This document shows, one piece after another, positions 21,901 to 32,687 of a DNA stretch of 64,000 nt. The position numbers were made by a program, and so were the translations under genes. The first letter of the stretch is position 1; the number at the start of each line of letters is the position of its first letter. A model generated the notes under the pieces. The model saw only the letters and a list, made by a program, of their open reading frames with translations. It was not told the origin of the DNA and made no database searches. Where the stretch lies: positions 18,782,492-18,846,491 of the forward strand of contig JANAVB010003400.1 in assembly GCA_029216955.1 (NCBI GenBank), read 5' to 3'. This stretch comes from Iris pallida (lineage: Eukaryota; Streptophyta; Magnoliopsida; Asparagales; Iridaceae).

Positions 21901-23664
21901 TTAGCGGCGATCGTGTTCGCGTTGAAATTATGGCGCCACTATCTATACGGCGTGGCGTGCGCGATCTATACCGACCACAAGAGCCTCAAGTATCTCTTCA
22001 CCCAGAAGGAATTGAACTTGCGACAGAGGCGCTGGCTCGAGCTGATCAAAGACTACGACCTGACGATCGACTACACTCCGGGCAAGGGAAATGTTGTGGC
22101 GGACGCTCTGAGTCGAAAATATCTTGCCTCGCTATCTATCAACTGCAGACTACTACAAGATCTAGAAGAAATGGGTATCGACCTCCGGGTTCGATTCAGG
22201 GATGTACGGTTGGCGCAGCTGCAGTTAGAGCCGAATTTGCTGAAAAAGATCATGACCGCTCAGAAGGATGATCCGTACCTGAAGAAGATGCACGAGCGAA
22301 TTTCAACAGGTAGTGCGACCGACTTGGCGGAAGATAAGACCGGCGTGCTGAGATTGAATGGCCAACTATGTGTTCCGGATGATTCAGAACTACGAAAGGA
22401 GATAATGTCGGAGGCGCATTATGCAAAATATACCTTGCATCCGGGCAGTACCAAGATGTATAAGGACCTCCGCACGACCTTCTGGTGGCACGAGATGAAG
22501 AGAGATGTGGCGCTCTTCGTGTCACAATGCATGGCCTGTCATCAGGTGAAAGTTGGGCATCAGCGACCGGGCGGAGAGATGCAGAACCTCGCTATTCCAG
22601 AGTGGAAATGGGATCACCTCACTATGGACTTTATTGTTGGTCTGCCGAAGACACCACGGGGGAGCGACGCCATCTGGGTCATCGTCGATCGATTAACCAA
22701 GTCAGCGCACTTTCTTGTCATCAAAGTTACTTGGAGCGTTGATCGCCTGACGCAGATTTATCTTGACGAGATAGTACGGCTGCACGGAGTTCCAGTATCC
22801 ATCGTCTCTGATCGGGATTCACGGTTCATGTCGCGATTCTGGAGTAGCCTTCAGTCGGCGCTGGGTACCAAGTTGCAGTTCAGCTCAGCTTACCATCCTC
22901 AGACCGACGGCCAAACGGAGCGCGTTAATCAGATTCTCGAAGACATGCTACGACTCTGCGCAATTGACTTCAAATCAAGCTGGGACGTCCACCTACCGCT
23001 GGCGGAATTTGCATACAACAATAGCTACCAGTCCAGCATCCAAATGGCACCGTATGAAGCTTTGTACGGCCGGAAGTGCAGATCGTCCATTTGCTGGGAT
23101 GAAGTCGGGGAACGGCAGGTACTCGGCCCGGAGCTGGTAGAACAGACTGTGGAAAAGGTCAAGCTAATTCGGGAAAGACTGAAGATTGCACAGAGTCGGC
23201 AAAAGAGCTACGCCGACACCCATCGAAGACCGCTTGAGTTCCAGGTGGACGATCACGTGTTCCTGAAGGTGTCGCCCATGCGAGGAGTTACTCGGTTCGG
23301 CGCGAAGGGAAAGCTGAGTCCGAGATTCGTTGGACCGTTCGAAATACTCGAGCGGGTCGCCCCAGTGGCCTATAAAATTGCCCTACTACCGGCGCTTGAA
23401 GGTGTGCACAATGTCTTCCACGTCTCTCAATTGCGGAAGTACGTGCACGACCCTAACCACGTGGTAAATTTTAGCCAGCTGGAGCTGAAGTCTGACTTAT
23501 CCTACGTTGAAGAGCCAGTTCAAATCTTAGAACGCAAGGAGAAGCTGCTGCGGAATCGAGCTATCCCGCTTGTTCGCGTCCTCTGGAGAAACCATTCGGT
23601 CGAGGAGTCGACGTGGGAGCTTGAGTCAGAAATGAAGGAGAAGTTCCCTTCATTGTTCTCGTAG
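18982..23664 (+). CDS. Gypsy A copy 2 gag-pol polyprotein, open throughout
   Basis: This single 1,560-codon frame encodes all functions for retrotransposition of a chromovirus. A gag core lies around residues 140-290. CCHC knuckles are at about 343-376. The protease motif is D453-S-G. RT has [25 protein letters not shown] and FIDD at 787-790. RNase H acidic residues lie near D936, E973 and D998. Integrase has the HHCC finger H1146, H1153, C1183, C1186 and the core D1216, D1277, E1313 (DX35E). A chromodomain-like tail fills the last 50 residues. The codon at 18982 is GTG and no upstream in-frame ATG exists; the first internal ATG is about 33 codons in. So translation needs a spliced leader, a non-AUG start or a shorter gag. 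Two substitutions at usually conserved sites (Pro to Leu in TNALAAF, Gly to Glu in WWHEMK) may reduce activity. Confidence 0.93.
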   Translation: MTEPTAESEQSASSGSSSSRRSRVGSSNDTIERMLRMMEAQRNQSENRHQQTEERQAQFETRFDAHAKLQQKQLDTLKQIVQTIAANENSATAPAVTTPTITVPAVQPIEVDTEEPERQPAAPKKYNFEVSEFKKVCRTSFSGTEGPSMAIDWLEELEDHFELLGIEESKQVACAQLQLRLNAHDWWAVHKRAIRRDNNTAPISWATFRKAFEVEYLPSAVRQAKENEFMQLKQGNRTVKQYAAEFNKLSKFASAFLPTEEYRVRRFEVGLRHSIGAHVGVPEYKTTGEALNHALRLESLHPSGADDVVRHSNHKHPSYTGGNYASKRPHTSGYKSQNSLPRCRHCGKLGHTDDHCFTKSECFACGRRGHFARDCPNPRLSRNVPPQQNRQENRGQAPRPPPPTQPAPQSGQDRRPNTQGRVYAMTRDEALASDTVVSGILKFNNVPARVLFDSGASHSFTSADFATEHKFPVISLDLDLSVSTPSGTPILTNLACAGGIICIDGQKIGLDVIVLDMKDFDIILGMDWLGPCNATIDCTGKMVTFRIPGVPEFCFSCGEASSTCMLISAISARRMLHSGCEGYLASVRDMRQDSANAGQTDVVAEFPDVFPDELPGMPSDREVEFSIDTFPDTRPISKAPYRMAPTELKELKVQLQELLDRGFIRPSVSPWGASVLFVKKKDGSMRLCVDYRELNKATIRNKYPLPRIDDLFDQLQGASVFSKIDLHSGYHQLKIKSDDVQKSAFRTRYGHYEFLVMPFGLTNALAAFMDLMNRVFRPFLDKFVVVFIDDILVYSKDRAQHAEHLRAVLQTLRENELYAKQSKCEFWLSSVSFLGHIISSEGIAVDPKKVEAVADWKRPASASEIRNFLGLAGYYRRFVKDFAKIASPLTRLTQKGVMYEWSDDCEASFQELKQRLISAPILALPDGPEGFQIFSDTSGQGLGCVLMQRNKVISFASRQLKPHEKNYPTHDLELAAIVFALKLWRHYLYGVACAIYTDHKSLKYLFTQKELNLRQRRWLELIKDYDLTIDYTPGKGNVVADALSRKYLASLSINCRLLQDLEEMGIDLRVRFRDVRLAQLQLEPNLLKKIMTAQKDDPYLKKMHERISTGSATDLAEDKTGVLRLNGQLCVPDDSELRKEIMSEAHYAKYTLHPGSTKMYKDLRTTFWWHEMKRDVALFVSQCMACHQVKVGHQRPGGEMQNLAIPEWKWDHLTMDFIVGLPKTPRGSDAIWVIVDRLTKSAHFLVIKVTWSVDRLTQIYLDEIVRLHGVPVSIVSDRDSRFMSRFWSSLQSALGTKLQFSSAYHPQTDGQTERVNQILEDMLRLCAIDFKSSWDVHLPLAEFAYNNSYQSSIQMAPYEALYGRKCRSSICWDEVGERQVLGPELVEQTVEKVKLIRERLKIAQSRQKSYADTHRRPLEFQVDDHVFLKVSPMRGVTRFGAKGKLSPRFVGPFEILERVAPVAYKIALLPALEGVHNVFHVSQLRKYVHDPNHVVNFSQLELKSDLSYVEEPVQILERKEKLLRNRAIPLVRVLWRNHSVEESTWELESEMKEKFPSLFS

Positions 23665-23681
23665 AGGTAGGTTCTATTCTT

Positions 23682-23701
23682 AAGTTTCGAGGACGAAACT
23701 T
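23682..23701 (+). other. Stem-loop with GAGGAC core before LTR 3
   Basis: Same perfect inverted repeat as at 17226-17245, just after the copy 2 gag-pol stop. The 18 bases from here to the LTR (ending GTTGGTTATGG) contain no clear polypurine tract. Confidence 0.7.
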
Positions 23702-23719
23702 TTTCTTAGTTGGTTATGG

Positions 23720-25318
23720 TGTAGTGTCCCGTCCCTACATCGTGCCCCGTACTCCGGCCACGGGGTGCGCGAGAAAGGAACAATGTCGCTATCGATTCGG
23801 TCGGGACCGATAGGTCGGGATCGATCGAATCGATCGAACGGGAACGGTTGAATTAAGATCCATTCTTCGTAATGGAATGGCTTCTTCGGAACCAAAGTCC
23901 CATATTCAGCAGGTTGCGCCTCAAGGATTGACTCTGCGGCTGAGTCGGGAGAGACCTCCCGTTGCTATGCTTTTCACGCCGCTTGCGTTGGTTTTGGCTT
24001 TGTTTTCTGAATGCGTTTTCGTGAATGTTTTCGATGGTTTTCATGGCTTGCATTTCGAACTCGCATTTCCTATCGAACTTCTTGAATAATGCAGTGTTCT
24101 AATCGGTTGCTTGTGCGATTTCAGGTAATCGCGTAGGCGACGTCTAGCGCGACCAACAAGTTCTCTCGCCTGAAGTAAACTCAAGGTGAGTGGCTGACCC
24201 TTCTCTTCTCGACCCCTTCTTAGGTAAAATCGATAGTGTTGCTACGGATGAAAGAATGAATTCAAGGGCACGGACACGGTAAAATGATTGAGTTTTCAAA
24301 GAGAATGTAGGCTGTCTTAATAACTAAAAGGAAAAAAAATGGTCTTTGCATGGTCATGGACAACTTGTCGACAAGGTAGAATTTTCCCCGCACGGCAACC
24401 CGCGGCCACGGGACCGTTGCGGCCAAGAAAGGAAACAATTACACAGCTGTGCTGGGCACGGATTAGGCGGGGACTTGCAGCGGGGCTCGCTACCCGCGCT
24501 GAAAGGGTCCCGTCTAACAAAAGCTAAAAGGGAGTTCACGATGACTCTGGGAGCCAGTGACCAAACACACGTAATGTTGCACTTGGAATGTAAATGATAA
24601 CAATTGACAGGAAGAACATGGTAAGTTTCATAAGGCGCGGCACGGTCTGCCGTGGGTAAGTTCCAACGTAATTTACATTATGCTTGTCAGTTGTCATTGC
24701 TTGTTTGAAATTCATTAGGATGGTTAGAAACATTCATGAACTAAAGTCATATAAACTCTTCAACCAAATGAGAGCTTGGAACTTAAATTGCCACGCACCA
24801 GTACAAAGTGTAATGTACTGATCCTCGCTCTCCACGCAGGTACCCCGAGCCACGAAGGGAGTGCCACTTGAAACTCAAGACGAAGTGAACCCTTTTGAAG
24901 CCTCGTCCGCGTGTGAAGGCTTGTGTTCTGAAATTCCTTTCGAAGACTCCGCACTCAGTACAAAGAAGATAAATGGCGACTCGACTTCCTTCGATTCCAG
25001 GTGGAATATGTAATGGTTTTTGCTTGTAAAAAGGGGATGTAATGTATGGAACGACTATCTCATCGGCGTTCGTTTTGTAAGTCGAGTCATGTTGTAGCCC
25101 GCGCGGCAATGATTGTAATGGAGTCAATGTAAAACAAGTTTTATTATCAATGAAAGTCTACTTCTATTTCAAATGTGTCAATCAATTTCTCTGCGTACTC
25201 TAACTTGATGTCGTGTTTCGGATGACCTTATGACTACGCCTTGTGCGATCGCAACTTAGGTTCGCACGGCATCACGCCCGGGGGACGACTATCGATTCTA
25301 CGGAATCGGGACGTGACA
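23720..25318 (+). repeat. Gypsy A LTR 3 (3' outer)
   Basis: This LTR is 1,599 bp, TGTAGTG to CGTGACA, followed directly by the target duplication TTCAC. It is closer to LTR 2 than to LTR 1 in the shared 7-bp segment. It keeps a TATA candidate at 24750-24755. Confidence 0.92.
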
Positions 25319-25328
25319 TTCACAGTTC

Positions 25329-25640
25329 GGTCGGTTGTCAATCTTCTTCTCCTCCTCTACTCTTCTTTTTTCCAATTTTGCTCTCTTTTTTCTCATGCTC
25401 CTGTTTATTTTCCAGTTGTGCGCATCATGCTCGGGTTTGTTCCCCTTCTCTTCTTCTTGTTTCATTTCTTCTTACATACTATGTACATCTAATACTTTTT
25501 GTTTTCCTTTACTTCTTTTTTTCCATGCTCTGTTTTATTTCCTTCTTTTCTTCTTCTTGCTTTTGTTTTTTTTCTATTTGTTCTAGCTTTCAACTCACAA
25601 GGTCCCTTCTCTTTTTGTTGCAGCACCACCTTGAACCCCT
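25329..25640 (+). repeat. CT-rich (polypyrimidine) stretch
   Basis: About 310 bp right of element A are dominated by CTTCTT and CTCCTC runs on the plus strand. This creates long apparent frames with Phe/Ser/Leu-rich translation. Composition explains them; I see no protein. Confidence 0.75.
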
Positions 25641-25869
25641 TCTTGCCCTTCCTTGTTGATCCTTGTTGACGGACCAGCACCTCACCTACCATATGTAACC
25701 CAACATCAACTAGCCATACTTCCCTTATGTGAATCCAATCAACCATACCTTCTACTATTGTTGGTTGTTGCCATCTGATTACATTGTCCTATATGACTTA
25801 CAAAAATATATTCTTACATGCTTTTGAGTAAATGTGCACCTTGCATTCAAGAGTCTCGTGTTATGTCAA

Positions 25870-27800
25870 CACCAAATACACCAAGTAAATGTGCGCCTTT
25901 GGTATAGATTGTTGCATATGGCTTGTGTTCAACTATGGAGTGCGACAGAACATCGTCCAATGGTTGGAGAAGCTTGGAAGAAGTAGAAGCTTTGATATTA
26001 GGCTCATCGATATACAGTCGACATACTAGTTCATGCACAAAACATTATAGGAAGTTCATTATGGGGAACAATACATCGTGCAACACTGTTGGCATAGGGG
26101 ACAACAAAATTCGTATGTTTGATGGAGTAGTGCGGACACTTGTGAACATGAGATACATTCCGGAACTAAAGAACCTTATTTCTTTGGACGGTTGGACGGG
26201 GTACAGTGCAAGTTTGTTGGCCAAAACGATTTGCTAAAGATAGTGAAGGACAAGATGGCGGTAATTAAGAAGCATAGATTGTGATCGAACTTGTATCACT
26301 TGGACGAAAACAAAGTCACTAATGCAACGAACTAATGCGACGAAAACAAAATCATTAATGCGATGGTCATTACAGAGAAAGGGGTGGAAGTAACCGCAAG
26401 GGTAATGACATGCATCTAAGCCACATGAGCGATGGGATCTTAGTGAGTTAGACAAAAGAGAGTTGCTAAAGGGCGTTAAGGAGTGCACAGCGTTCTAAAT
26501 GGATGTCGAGACGGCAGACAGCACCTAGAAACGAGACGGACGCTCTATGCACCGCTTTTGTCGTAGGGAGTGGAGTAGACGTCCGACGGCGGTTTAGTGG
26601 CGTAGGTATAGGTGAGGCGGCATAGGCGTAGGTGAGCCGACGTAGGCGAACGCCTACCTCGAAAAAACCCTACATATTTTATATCAAAAAATGAAAGAAG
26701 AGGGAACACCACAATTTTTGGACTCTGGATGCTCTTTATTCTAACTTATAACTAATGTTAGTTGGGAGAATCCAACTCCATATTCTGCACCAAAGGTTGA
26801 ATAAACTTGAAATCTTCAAACTTATAAGGAACTAACTCAGCTTCTTGAGAATTTTATTTAGTACTTACATACATAGACAGAATGTCATACACATATAGGC
26901 AAGATGTAGTAAGCGCCTAGGCGGTAGGTGGTAGGCGGACCCTCTCTGCCGTGCACCCGCCTACTGCTGTTTAGAACAGTTGGAGTGCAAGTTAGATTTC
27001 TGCAAGTCTTGCACAATAGTGTAACATAAAATTGGATTCAAGCAAGCGAATGCACAAAATCAAAGAACTTCTCAACTATATTCACTCGGACATATAAAGG
27101 TCATCACCGGTTCGATCAAAGGGAGGTGTCGAGTACTATGCCATTTTCTCATATGACTTGCCATGCTAGGTATGGTTTTATTTCCTCAAACACAAATCAA
27201 AGATATTTGCTAAATTCTGAGAGTAAAAGACAAACATAGAGAATCAAAAGGAACGAAAAGTAAAGTATTTGTGAAAAGACAATGGAGGTAAAATACACCT
27301 CGACAGTAGTTCGGGACTACTACAAGGAGCAGGGCATCCAGAGAAATGGACACTACCAAGGTGTCTAGAGTAAAACAGGATAGCGAAGCGCATAAATGTG
27401 AAGCGTATGAACATGGCACTACTAGAGAGTCTCTGGATGATACAATTGCAAATCAGTCTTATACAGGACTTCTGGGTAGAAAAGTGAGTCATACGTGCTA
27501 TTTAGTCAACATAGCATCATCTACAGCCATCAATCTTTAGATTCCTGAGGGAGTATGGAAAGGAGAACAGTCAATTATGATTCCTTGCTTGTGTTTGAGT
27601 GCCTCGTCTATTTACTCGTGAATAATAAGGATAAGTTGAAGTCAAAGTCAAACAAATGTGTTTTCTTGGGGTTCAAACATAAAGTCAATGGCTATAACTT
27701 GTGGGATCCAAAAAACAGAAGGGTGTTCACGAGCCTTGATGTTGATCTTCGATGAGACTTCTATGTTGAGAGACGAAAGAGACCAAATGAAGGCCCAAGA
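25870..27800 (+). pseudogene. Decayed Ty1/copia pol fragment (pre-integrase and integrase)
   Basis: Several frames together read as copia pol. The pre-integrase region GNNTSCNTVGIG followed by FDGVVRTLVNMRYIPELKN is at about 26058-26190. LLKGVKE then CKLDFCKSC spans a nested insertion at 26480-26997. LLNYIHSD of the integrase core is near 27070. MNMALLES and CYLVN are near 27405-27510. CVFLGF then NGYNLWDPKNRRVF is near 27655-27730. Many stops and frameshifts are present and no LTRs are visible, so this is a dead internal fragment. The 'TTCTAAA' element inside it restores the copia frame when ignored. Confidence 0.8.
26488..26981. mobile_element. 'TTCTAAA' Mutator-like non-autonomous element 3
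   Basis: The ends are CAGCGTTCTAAATGG at the left and CTGTTTAGAACAGTT at the right. The target duplication GGAGTGCA is exact over 8 bp (26480-26487 and 26982-26989). The interior carries GTAGGCGGAC/CCGCCTAC words like elements 1 and 2. The insertion splits a copia pol codon series, which confirms both boundaries. Confidence 0.82.
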
Positions 27801-28363
27801 GTGAATACCCATCTTTAATATCATGTTAAGGGAATGGCTCAATAACCTTTTCATTTTGGATAAGAGAGTATATATACAACTCCTATGAAAATTCAAGAAG
27901 GGCCCAATTGATGAGCTAGACATAGTTGTGCTAACTTAAAATTAACACTAACATGAGAATAATGTTTAAAATAACATGCAAAGGAGATTCTCATTTTGTA
28001 ATATAGGGTGTGTTTGATACACGAAATTTTTTTTAATCCCGAAAAAATTTAGGGTGGAAAACCTATTACCATGTTTGGTTTGGGCTATAAAATTTATTTT
28101 CCGAAATTTTGAATATCCAAGTAAAAATATTTCCATGAATCATGGGAAACCTATTACACTCAAAATAGGTGGGTATATTTATTTTCCATATGTAACTCAA
28201 GTTCGGGTATGAGTTTAGCCTAGTTTGGGTTCATGTAAGGTTCGGTTTGGGTTGGGTTCGGGTCGGATTCAGGTCTTGTTCCAATTCCGGTCTGACTAGA
28301 GTCCTGGTCGGGTCCAACTCAAGTCAGTTTTGGTCCGAGTCGGGTTCAGTTCAAAAAAAATTA
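27801..28363. other. Non-coding, with GGGTTCGGGT-type low-complexity DNA
   Basis: No gene is seen. At 28200-28350 short GT/GGGTTCGG words repeat. Near 28015 the sequence GGGTGTGTTTGATAC looks like a MITE terminus, but I could not find a matching right end. Confidence 0.35.
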
Positions 28364-28435
28364 TGATGTCAATAGGAATTGAACCATGTTATCTTGAATA
28401 CCAATCTATCATCTTAACCAACTATACTATAAAAA
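28364..28435 (-). pseudogene. tRNA-like fragment (degenerate pol III A and B boxes)
   Basis: The minus strand contains TAGTATAGTTGG (28429-28418), 11 of 12 to the A-box consensus, and GGTTCAATTCC (28385-28375), one mismatch from the B box, 32 bases apart. The flanks do not form a clear acceptor stem, so this is a tRNA pseudogene or a tRNA-derived SINE head, not a functional tRNA. Confidence 0.45.
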
Positions 28436-28611
28436 ATTACAAAGAGTAACAACTAATAAATCTATCTAATCAACAAAATTGTTATATTTTTTATATGAAC
28501 TATATATTTCCGAGAATATTTATGTATTCATCAAATATCATAATATATTTTTTTTCCATATGATTCCAGGGAATTTAATTCCCAAGAACATAAAATTTTC
28601 AAAAACCTTAA

Positions 28612-29093
28612 GCTGTCGTTTAGATGAAGGTTTGGTATTCCTAAGAATCCACTTTTCATTCCTTTTTCATGGAAAAAAGAACATTCTCATATCCATGTTT
28701 GGTTAGCTTGGAAATATGTAGCCCGAAAATTTTCAATTTTTCCATTCCCAGGTTTGCCAGGTTTGGTTCATACAGGAATAAAAATCTTAATTTGTTTAGT
28801 TTTTCATTAATAGTCAATACCCTTTCATTAATTTCATGATGCTACTATTACCTAAATTCAGTTAGTATCATTGAGGGTATTATCGTCCAAAACAATTGTA
28901 GTTAACGCACTCAACAAACATTTCCAGAAAGCAAAAATATTCCCAGAGAGGACCTTGGGTTTTTACTTTGCTACAGCTGTGGGAAACTGAAGCAACCCAT
29001 ATTCCCTCACAATTTTCGATCCAGACTTACCAAACATGGGTAAGAAACCCAAAACCTATTCTCAAGCCTCGAAAACTTGAACCAAACAGCACC
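28612..29093. mobile_element. Tourist/Harbinger-like MITE
   Basis: Imperfect inverted termini (GCTGTCGTTTAGATGAA at the left; complement of GGTGCTGTTTGGTTCAA at the right) bound 482 bp. TAA is repeated at both edges (28609-28611 and 29094-29096), the usual 3-bp target of PIF/Harbinger MITEs. The interior is AT-rich and non-coding. The inverted repeats are diverged, so the insertion is old. Confidence 0.55.
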
Positions 29094-29104
29094 TAAGGAT
29101 AATT

Positions 29105-29230
29105 CGTTTGGACCCATTCTAGGTAATATACTAATATGTTTCTTTTTCCTTGGCAATATCTCCTCATTTGGACCCATTCTAGGTAATATACTAGTATATT
29201 TCTTTTTCCTTATCTTGGCAATATCTCCTT
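29105..29230. repeat. Tandem duplication of about 60 bp
   Basis: TTTGGACCCATTCTAGGTAA recurs at 29107 and 29167, with near-identical flanking sequence through GGCAATATCTCCT. Confidence 0.85.
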
Positions 29231-29874
29231 GGGATATATTAACCGCAAGAAGTTCTAGAAATCCAAATGGATTAATTTCCTTCCAAACCCAGAAGATATT
29301 AAACCAGCAGAAAGCACATAACTCTATTATTAATGCCACAGCATGACTCTCCAAGCTAAAACCAAGACCATACAGTGATAATACTCGGTACATAATATAA
29401 GCATTCATACACTACTATATAGTGGTGAAATTGGAAGCATAGATACAGAACAATTACCGTGTTGCATCATACCGGACACATAGTAGACGTTACAAAGACA
29501 CTCCAAATGCACTAGGGTCGTCCTGCACATCCACAAAACACACGGACACGGCACTGATTTTGGCATGTCCTAGTTGGTGTCCTGGTCGTGTTTGATATGT
29601 ATCCGATGTGGCTGCACCTGCACCGATATTTGGAGTGTAGTGCTTCCTATGAGCATTTCCAAGCTAAAACTGGTCCCATGTCTGTGTCCCCGTGTTTTTA
29701 TCTTGTCATTGTCATTTTCCTCTCTGGGTGTCATCCTTGTTTCAATTGGACATAGATGTGGTAAATACTATAAGAGAGATTGAAAATACAGAATCCAAAC
29801 CCCAAAAAGCTAAGAATCAAACGTAATCCAATAGAACTCCTAAACATCAAACTCAGTAAATGCAGTTCCCTCAC
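29231..29874. other. Probable intron DNA of the Mit_KHE1-like gene
   Basis: On the minus strand this follows the exon 3 donor. It holds no exon I can recognise. Repeated GTGTCC/CGGACAC words near 29480-29620 look like a dispersed repeat. Confidence 0.4.
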
Positions 29875-30409
29875 CTAGCCGGATAAGTAATCTCCACCTT
29901 CTTGACGTCCTCCGAAACAGATTTCAGGAAAATCTCCGACGGCTTCACCCGCGACAACAATCGAACACCCAAACTGCAACAACAACAACAACACACGTCA
30001 AAAAAAAAAACTACCACGAACTACGATTTCTCGATCACAAATGAACAGAAAAACAAAAACATTTACAACCTGTGTAGTTTACTCTTGAAAGAGCCATCCG
30101 GGGCCTTCTCGAGCCCAGACCAAGCCCTATTCATCTGAAACCAAACAAAACAAAACTAGTAAGTCCAGAAAGGGAAATAGACAAAAGGAGCCATTTTTTC
30201 CTCTCGATTTCGACCTTTTCGGCGACGAAATCGGCGACGGTCTCGGCGTTGTCCTTGACGGAGCGCCCGTCGGCGGTGATCGTCTCCCAAAGGTCCTTCA
30301 GTTTGGGGGAAGACGAGGAGGAGCTGCGGCCGTGGGCGGAGTCGAGGGATCGGACGAAGCACCAGTTCCGTCCCTTGATCGGGAAGACGACGAGCCGAGC
30401 TCTCGCCAT
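29875..30409 (-). CDS. Mitochondrial K+/H+ exchange-related (Mit_KHE1-like) gene, exons 1-3
   Basis: Three exons on the minus strand join in perfect phase. Exon 1 is 30409-30215 (65 codons, MARARLVVFPIKGRNWCFVR at the start). Exon 2 is 30134-30070 (MNRAWSGLEKAPDGSFKS). Exon 3 is 29973-29875 (LLSRVKPSEIFLKSVSEDVK, then KVEITYPA). Donors are GT and acceptors are CAG|ATG and GCAG|T. The order and wording match plant members of the mitochondrial K+-H+ exchange-related family (PF10173-type), recognised from memory. This family is proposed to act in organelle cation homeostasis. The family's C-terminal half, with its hydrophobic segments, is not found to the left, so the gene is either split by a transposon-filled intron reaching further left or truncated. 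Expression cannot be judged from sequence. Confidence 0.72.
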
Positions 30410-30580
30410 GGAGGAGAAAATTGGGGTATTTTGATCGGATTTGGGGGATTGGTGGAAACCCTAGAATGGAGGGAGTGGAGGAGTGAAGAGTGGAGGAGGT
30501 GGAAGTGGGATGGAGGAGGAGGAGGAGGAGAAGGTGGCGAGGGCTTTAACTAATCTTTTCCCCCTTATATTTCGGTAATT
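30410..30580 (-). promoter_or_regulatory. Promoter and leader of the Mit_KHE1-like gene
   Basis: On the minus strand a TATA-like ATATAAGGG (30570-30562) is followed by a CT-rich leader with CTCCTCCTC runs and a telo-box core. On the plus strand the telo-box reads AAACCCTAG at 30456-30464. Y-patch plus telo-box leaders are typical of constitutively expressed plant genes. Confidence 0.55.
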
Positions 30581-30779
30581 TGGTGTCGTTTCGGAGTGTG
30601 GAGTGATCTGTTACATCTTTGTCAGTTGGGGAAACTTTGGTTGAGCCCCTCCGTTTGGCTTGTCTAAAAGATTGTTTGTGTTGTAAATATAGATAATTTA
30701 TATTATTATTTGGTCTACATAATTTATGTTTTTTTATCTTTTGGTTATTCATAATCTATGTCTTTTGACATTTTTTTAA

Positions 30780-31600
30780 TTACCATCATGATGTTAGCCT
30801 TCATTGTAAGTCTATGTAAAGAGCTCTTCTCAAGTTGATTGAGACAAGTGAATGAAGCAACAATATCCTCAAAAAAAAATTATCTTCATTTCTTTACTTT
30901 ATGATACGTTATCAGCACGATTGCTCTAGGAAATAGAAGGAAAAAATATTTTACATAAGGAAGAAATAGTTTTCTAAAGAAAAGAAAGGTATTGAAGAGG
31001 TAAGTCTAATCTTGTATAATTAGATATATGCATATTTTAGTAAAATTAAATACATGTTTGATTTATGTGTTTATAGATCGATTAGAACGTAACTTTTCTA
31101 GATTTGTTTTCTCTTTTAGTTTTAAATCTTAATTTGTATTGAACACATTCACAATTTCATTCGAAATATAAATTTTATGATAATTTATTTAAGATTATGT
31201 ATAAATTTTATTTCTATATATTTTCGTATGAACTATAAAATTAATCTAGAATATCTTGTATTCTTCACTTATTTGAAATTAGTTAACTACATTAAATTAG
31301 TTTATGTGAATTTATTATTTCTATTATTTTATTTATTTAAATTCTACAAGGTACTACTTCGCATTGTTGTAATGATCATATTATTGTATATGTGATACAC
31401 ATAAGACATAATATTATTTTATAACGTTTCATCACATTGTGACATATGTGAAGTTTTGTAATCTTGAAAGCGTTTAACAATTTTATTATTTAAATTAATT
31501 TACATCTAATATAATTATTTTCTGCCATATAGATGTCGAGTCTTACAAAACTTGAATTTGTTGGCCCATTGGTCATGGTCGAACCTGATTTTAATAATTG
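30780..31600 (+). pseudogene. Remnant of a second Ty1/copia element (primer site and gag start)
   Basis: GTTATCAGCACGA near 30910 resembles the LTR/primer-site junction of some copia elements. At 31532 ATG opens MSSLTKLEFVG, like the gag start of that group, and it meets stops within about 25 codons. The rest is AT-rich non-coding DNA. No LTR pair is visible. Confidence 0.35.
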
Positions 31601-31759
31601 ATCTAACCATGTCTCGATATAAGGGATACTTGGACAACTGTTAAAGAAGTTCTACCATTCTATTCAAGACTGAAGTTATTTTTGTCGTATGAGTCTGTAT
31701 TTCATATTCAATGTAATTTTATATTTATTGAGTCTAGAAATACTTTGGACACCAAGTCG
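31601..31759. other. AT-rich DNA between copia remnants
   Basis: Nothing recognisable. The left end of the next LTR is not sharply defined in this stretch. Confidence 0.3.
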
Positions 31760-32591
31760 TACTGGCAAATAGGATACCCCCAAAACGTTTTCAAAAATAT
31801 CCTATGTTTTGAAAATAACCCATGTTACAAAAGCACATAACTGCTTAAACTTTTCAATAAGCCAAAACCCAAAATCAGTTTTACAAAATGTCCCAAAAAT
31901 CAGAATTGGTCCTAGGAGAATTCGACCCGAATTCGGCCATAATTCGTTTAGTGTCGTTTAGATTTTGAACTTGGTCCTCCTGCAGTTACGATGCAACGGT
32001 TATTTATCGAGATTTTCTCAAAGATTTTTGTCCGAATTCTGTCCGAATTTAGTCTTTGAAAAACCTATAAATAGAGAAGGATTTCAATCATTTCAATTCA
32101 CTCATTCACTTTCTTATCTCTTCTCTCTAAGCTTAAACGTCTTCCAAAGTATTCTAAAGCTTTCATTTTCAAATCCCAAGCCAGTTACAATCCTCTAGTC
32201 GATTTGCCAGTGCGGTACGGTCTAGAAGTTTCAGACAGACTGTAATCAGAGGCTTGATTGAAGAAAGACATTTTACAATTGAAGTTGGTCGAGTACTTCG
32301 TATCAAAGCTTGCGTTGTAGAAGTTGCAAAGACTTTGTATGAAAACTTGCGGTATTTTTCAATAGTGGATTCAACTGGAAGCTAGAGTTCTTCCGACTGG
32401 AATAGTCCTCACAAGAGGAAAACCAGTATATATCGACATCTTTGCGTTTGCTTTCTGATCTCTGCCTTTACATTTACATACTTGTGATATATTATTTGTG
32501 ATCTTGTTGCTAACTTTTTAAATTAGCTAAATTCTGCTGCCTACTCTATTCACCCCCTCTAGAGTATTGTGCTTTACAATTAGTTCCTACA
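31760..32591 (+). repeat. 5' LTR of SIRE/Maximus-like copia element (left end approximate)
   Basis: The right end is fixed by TTCCTACA directly before a tRNA-Met primer site. A TATAAATAG box lies at 32066-32074 with a CT-rich leader after it. The left end is uncertain by tens of bases because the 3' LTR is outside the window. Confidence 0.55.
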
Positions 32592-32593
32592 AT

Positions 32594-32605
32594 TGGTATC
32601 AGAGC
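32594..32605 (+). other. Primer-binding site of the copia element (tRNA-Met)
   Basis: TGGTATCAGAGC lies two bases after the LTR, followed by the gag leader. Confidence 0.9.
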
Positions 32606-32687
32606 GGGTTATACAGGTAAAGCGAGGTAACACTACTATTATATTTTTTTTATTATTACAGTTGTTACATAGATCACATTATAACAC

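Larger units (their letters stand above)
10816..25318 (+). mobile_element. Gypsy element A: tandem LTR-internal-LTR-internal-LTR
   Basis: Three LTRs (10816-12409, 17264-18865 and 23720-25318) alternate with two internal regions of identical length (12410-17263 and 18866-23719, each 4,854 bp). Only the outer edges carry the 5-bp target duplication TTCAC (10811-10815 and 25319-25323), so the array behaves as one insertion. LTRs begin TGTAGTG and end GTGACA. Domain order gag-protease-RT-RNase H-integrase, with a chromodomain-like tail, places it in the Ty3/gypsy chromoviruses, probably Tekay/Del-like. The likely origin is unequal recombination between LTRs of two copies at the same locus. The two internal regions are closely similar but not identical. 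Confidence 0.93.

Noticed and set aside
10816..25318. Assembly duplication as the sole explanation of the gypsy A tandem
   Set aside because: The copies differ at many positions (nonsense codon, integrase substitutions, LTR indels), and a clean outer duplication exists. Read-level proof is still needed.
25241..25659. Phe/Ser/Leu-rich frames suggesting a membrane protein
   Set aside because: The segment is a CT-rich low-complexity stretch; hydrophobic residues follow from TTC and CTC codons, with no domain or splice context.
28364..28435. Functional tRNA gene
   Set aside because: A and B boxes are near-consensus, but I could not form an acceptor stem or a clear anticodon arm; kept only as a tRNA-like fragment.
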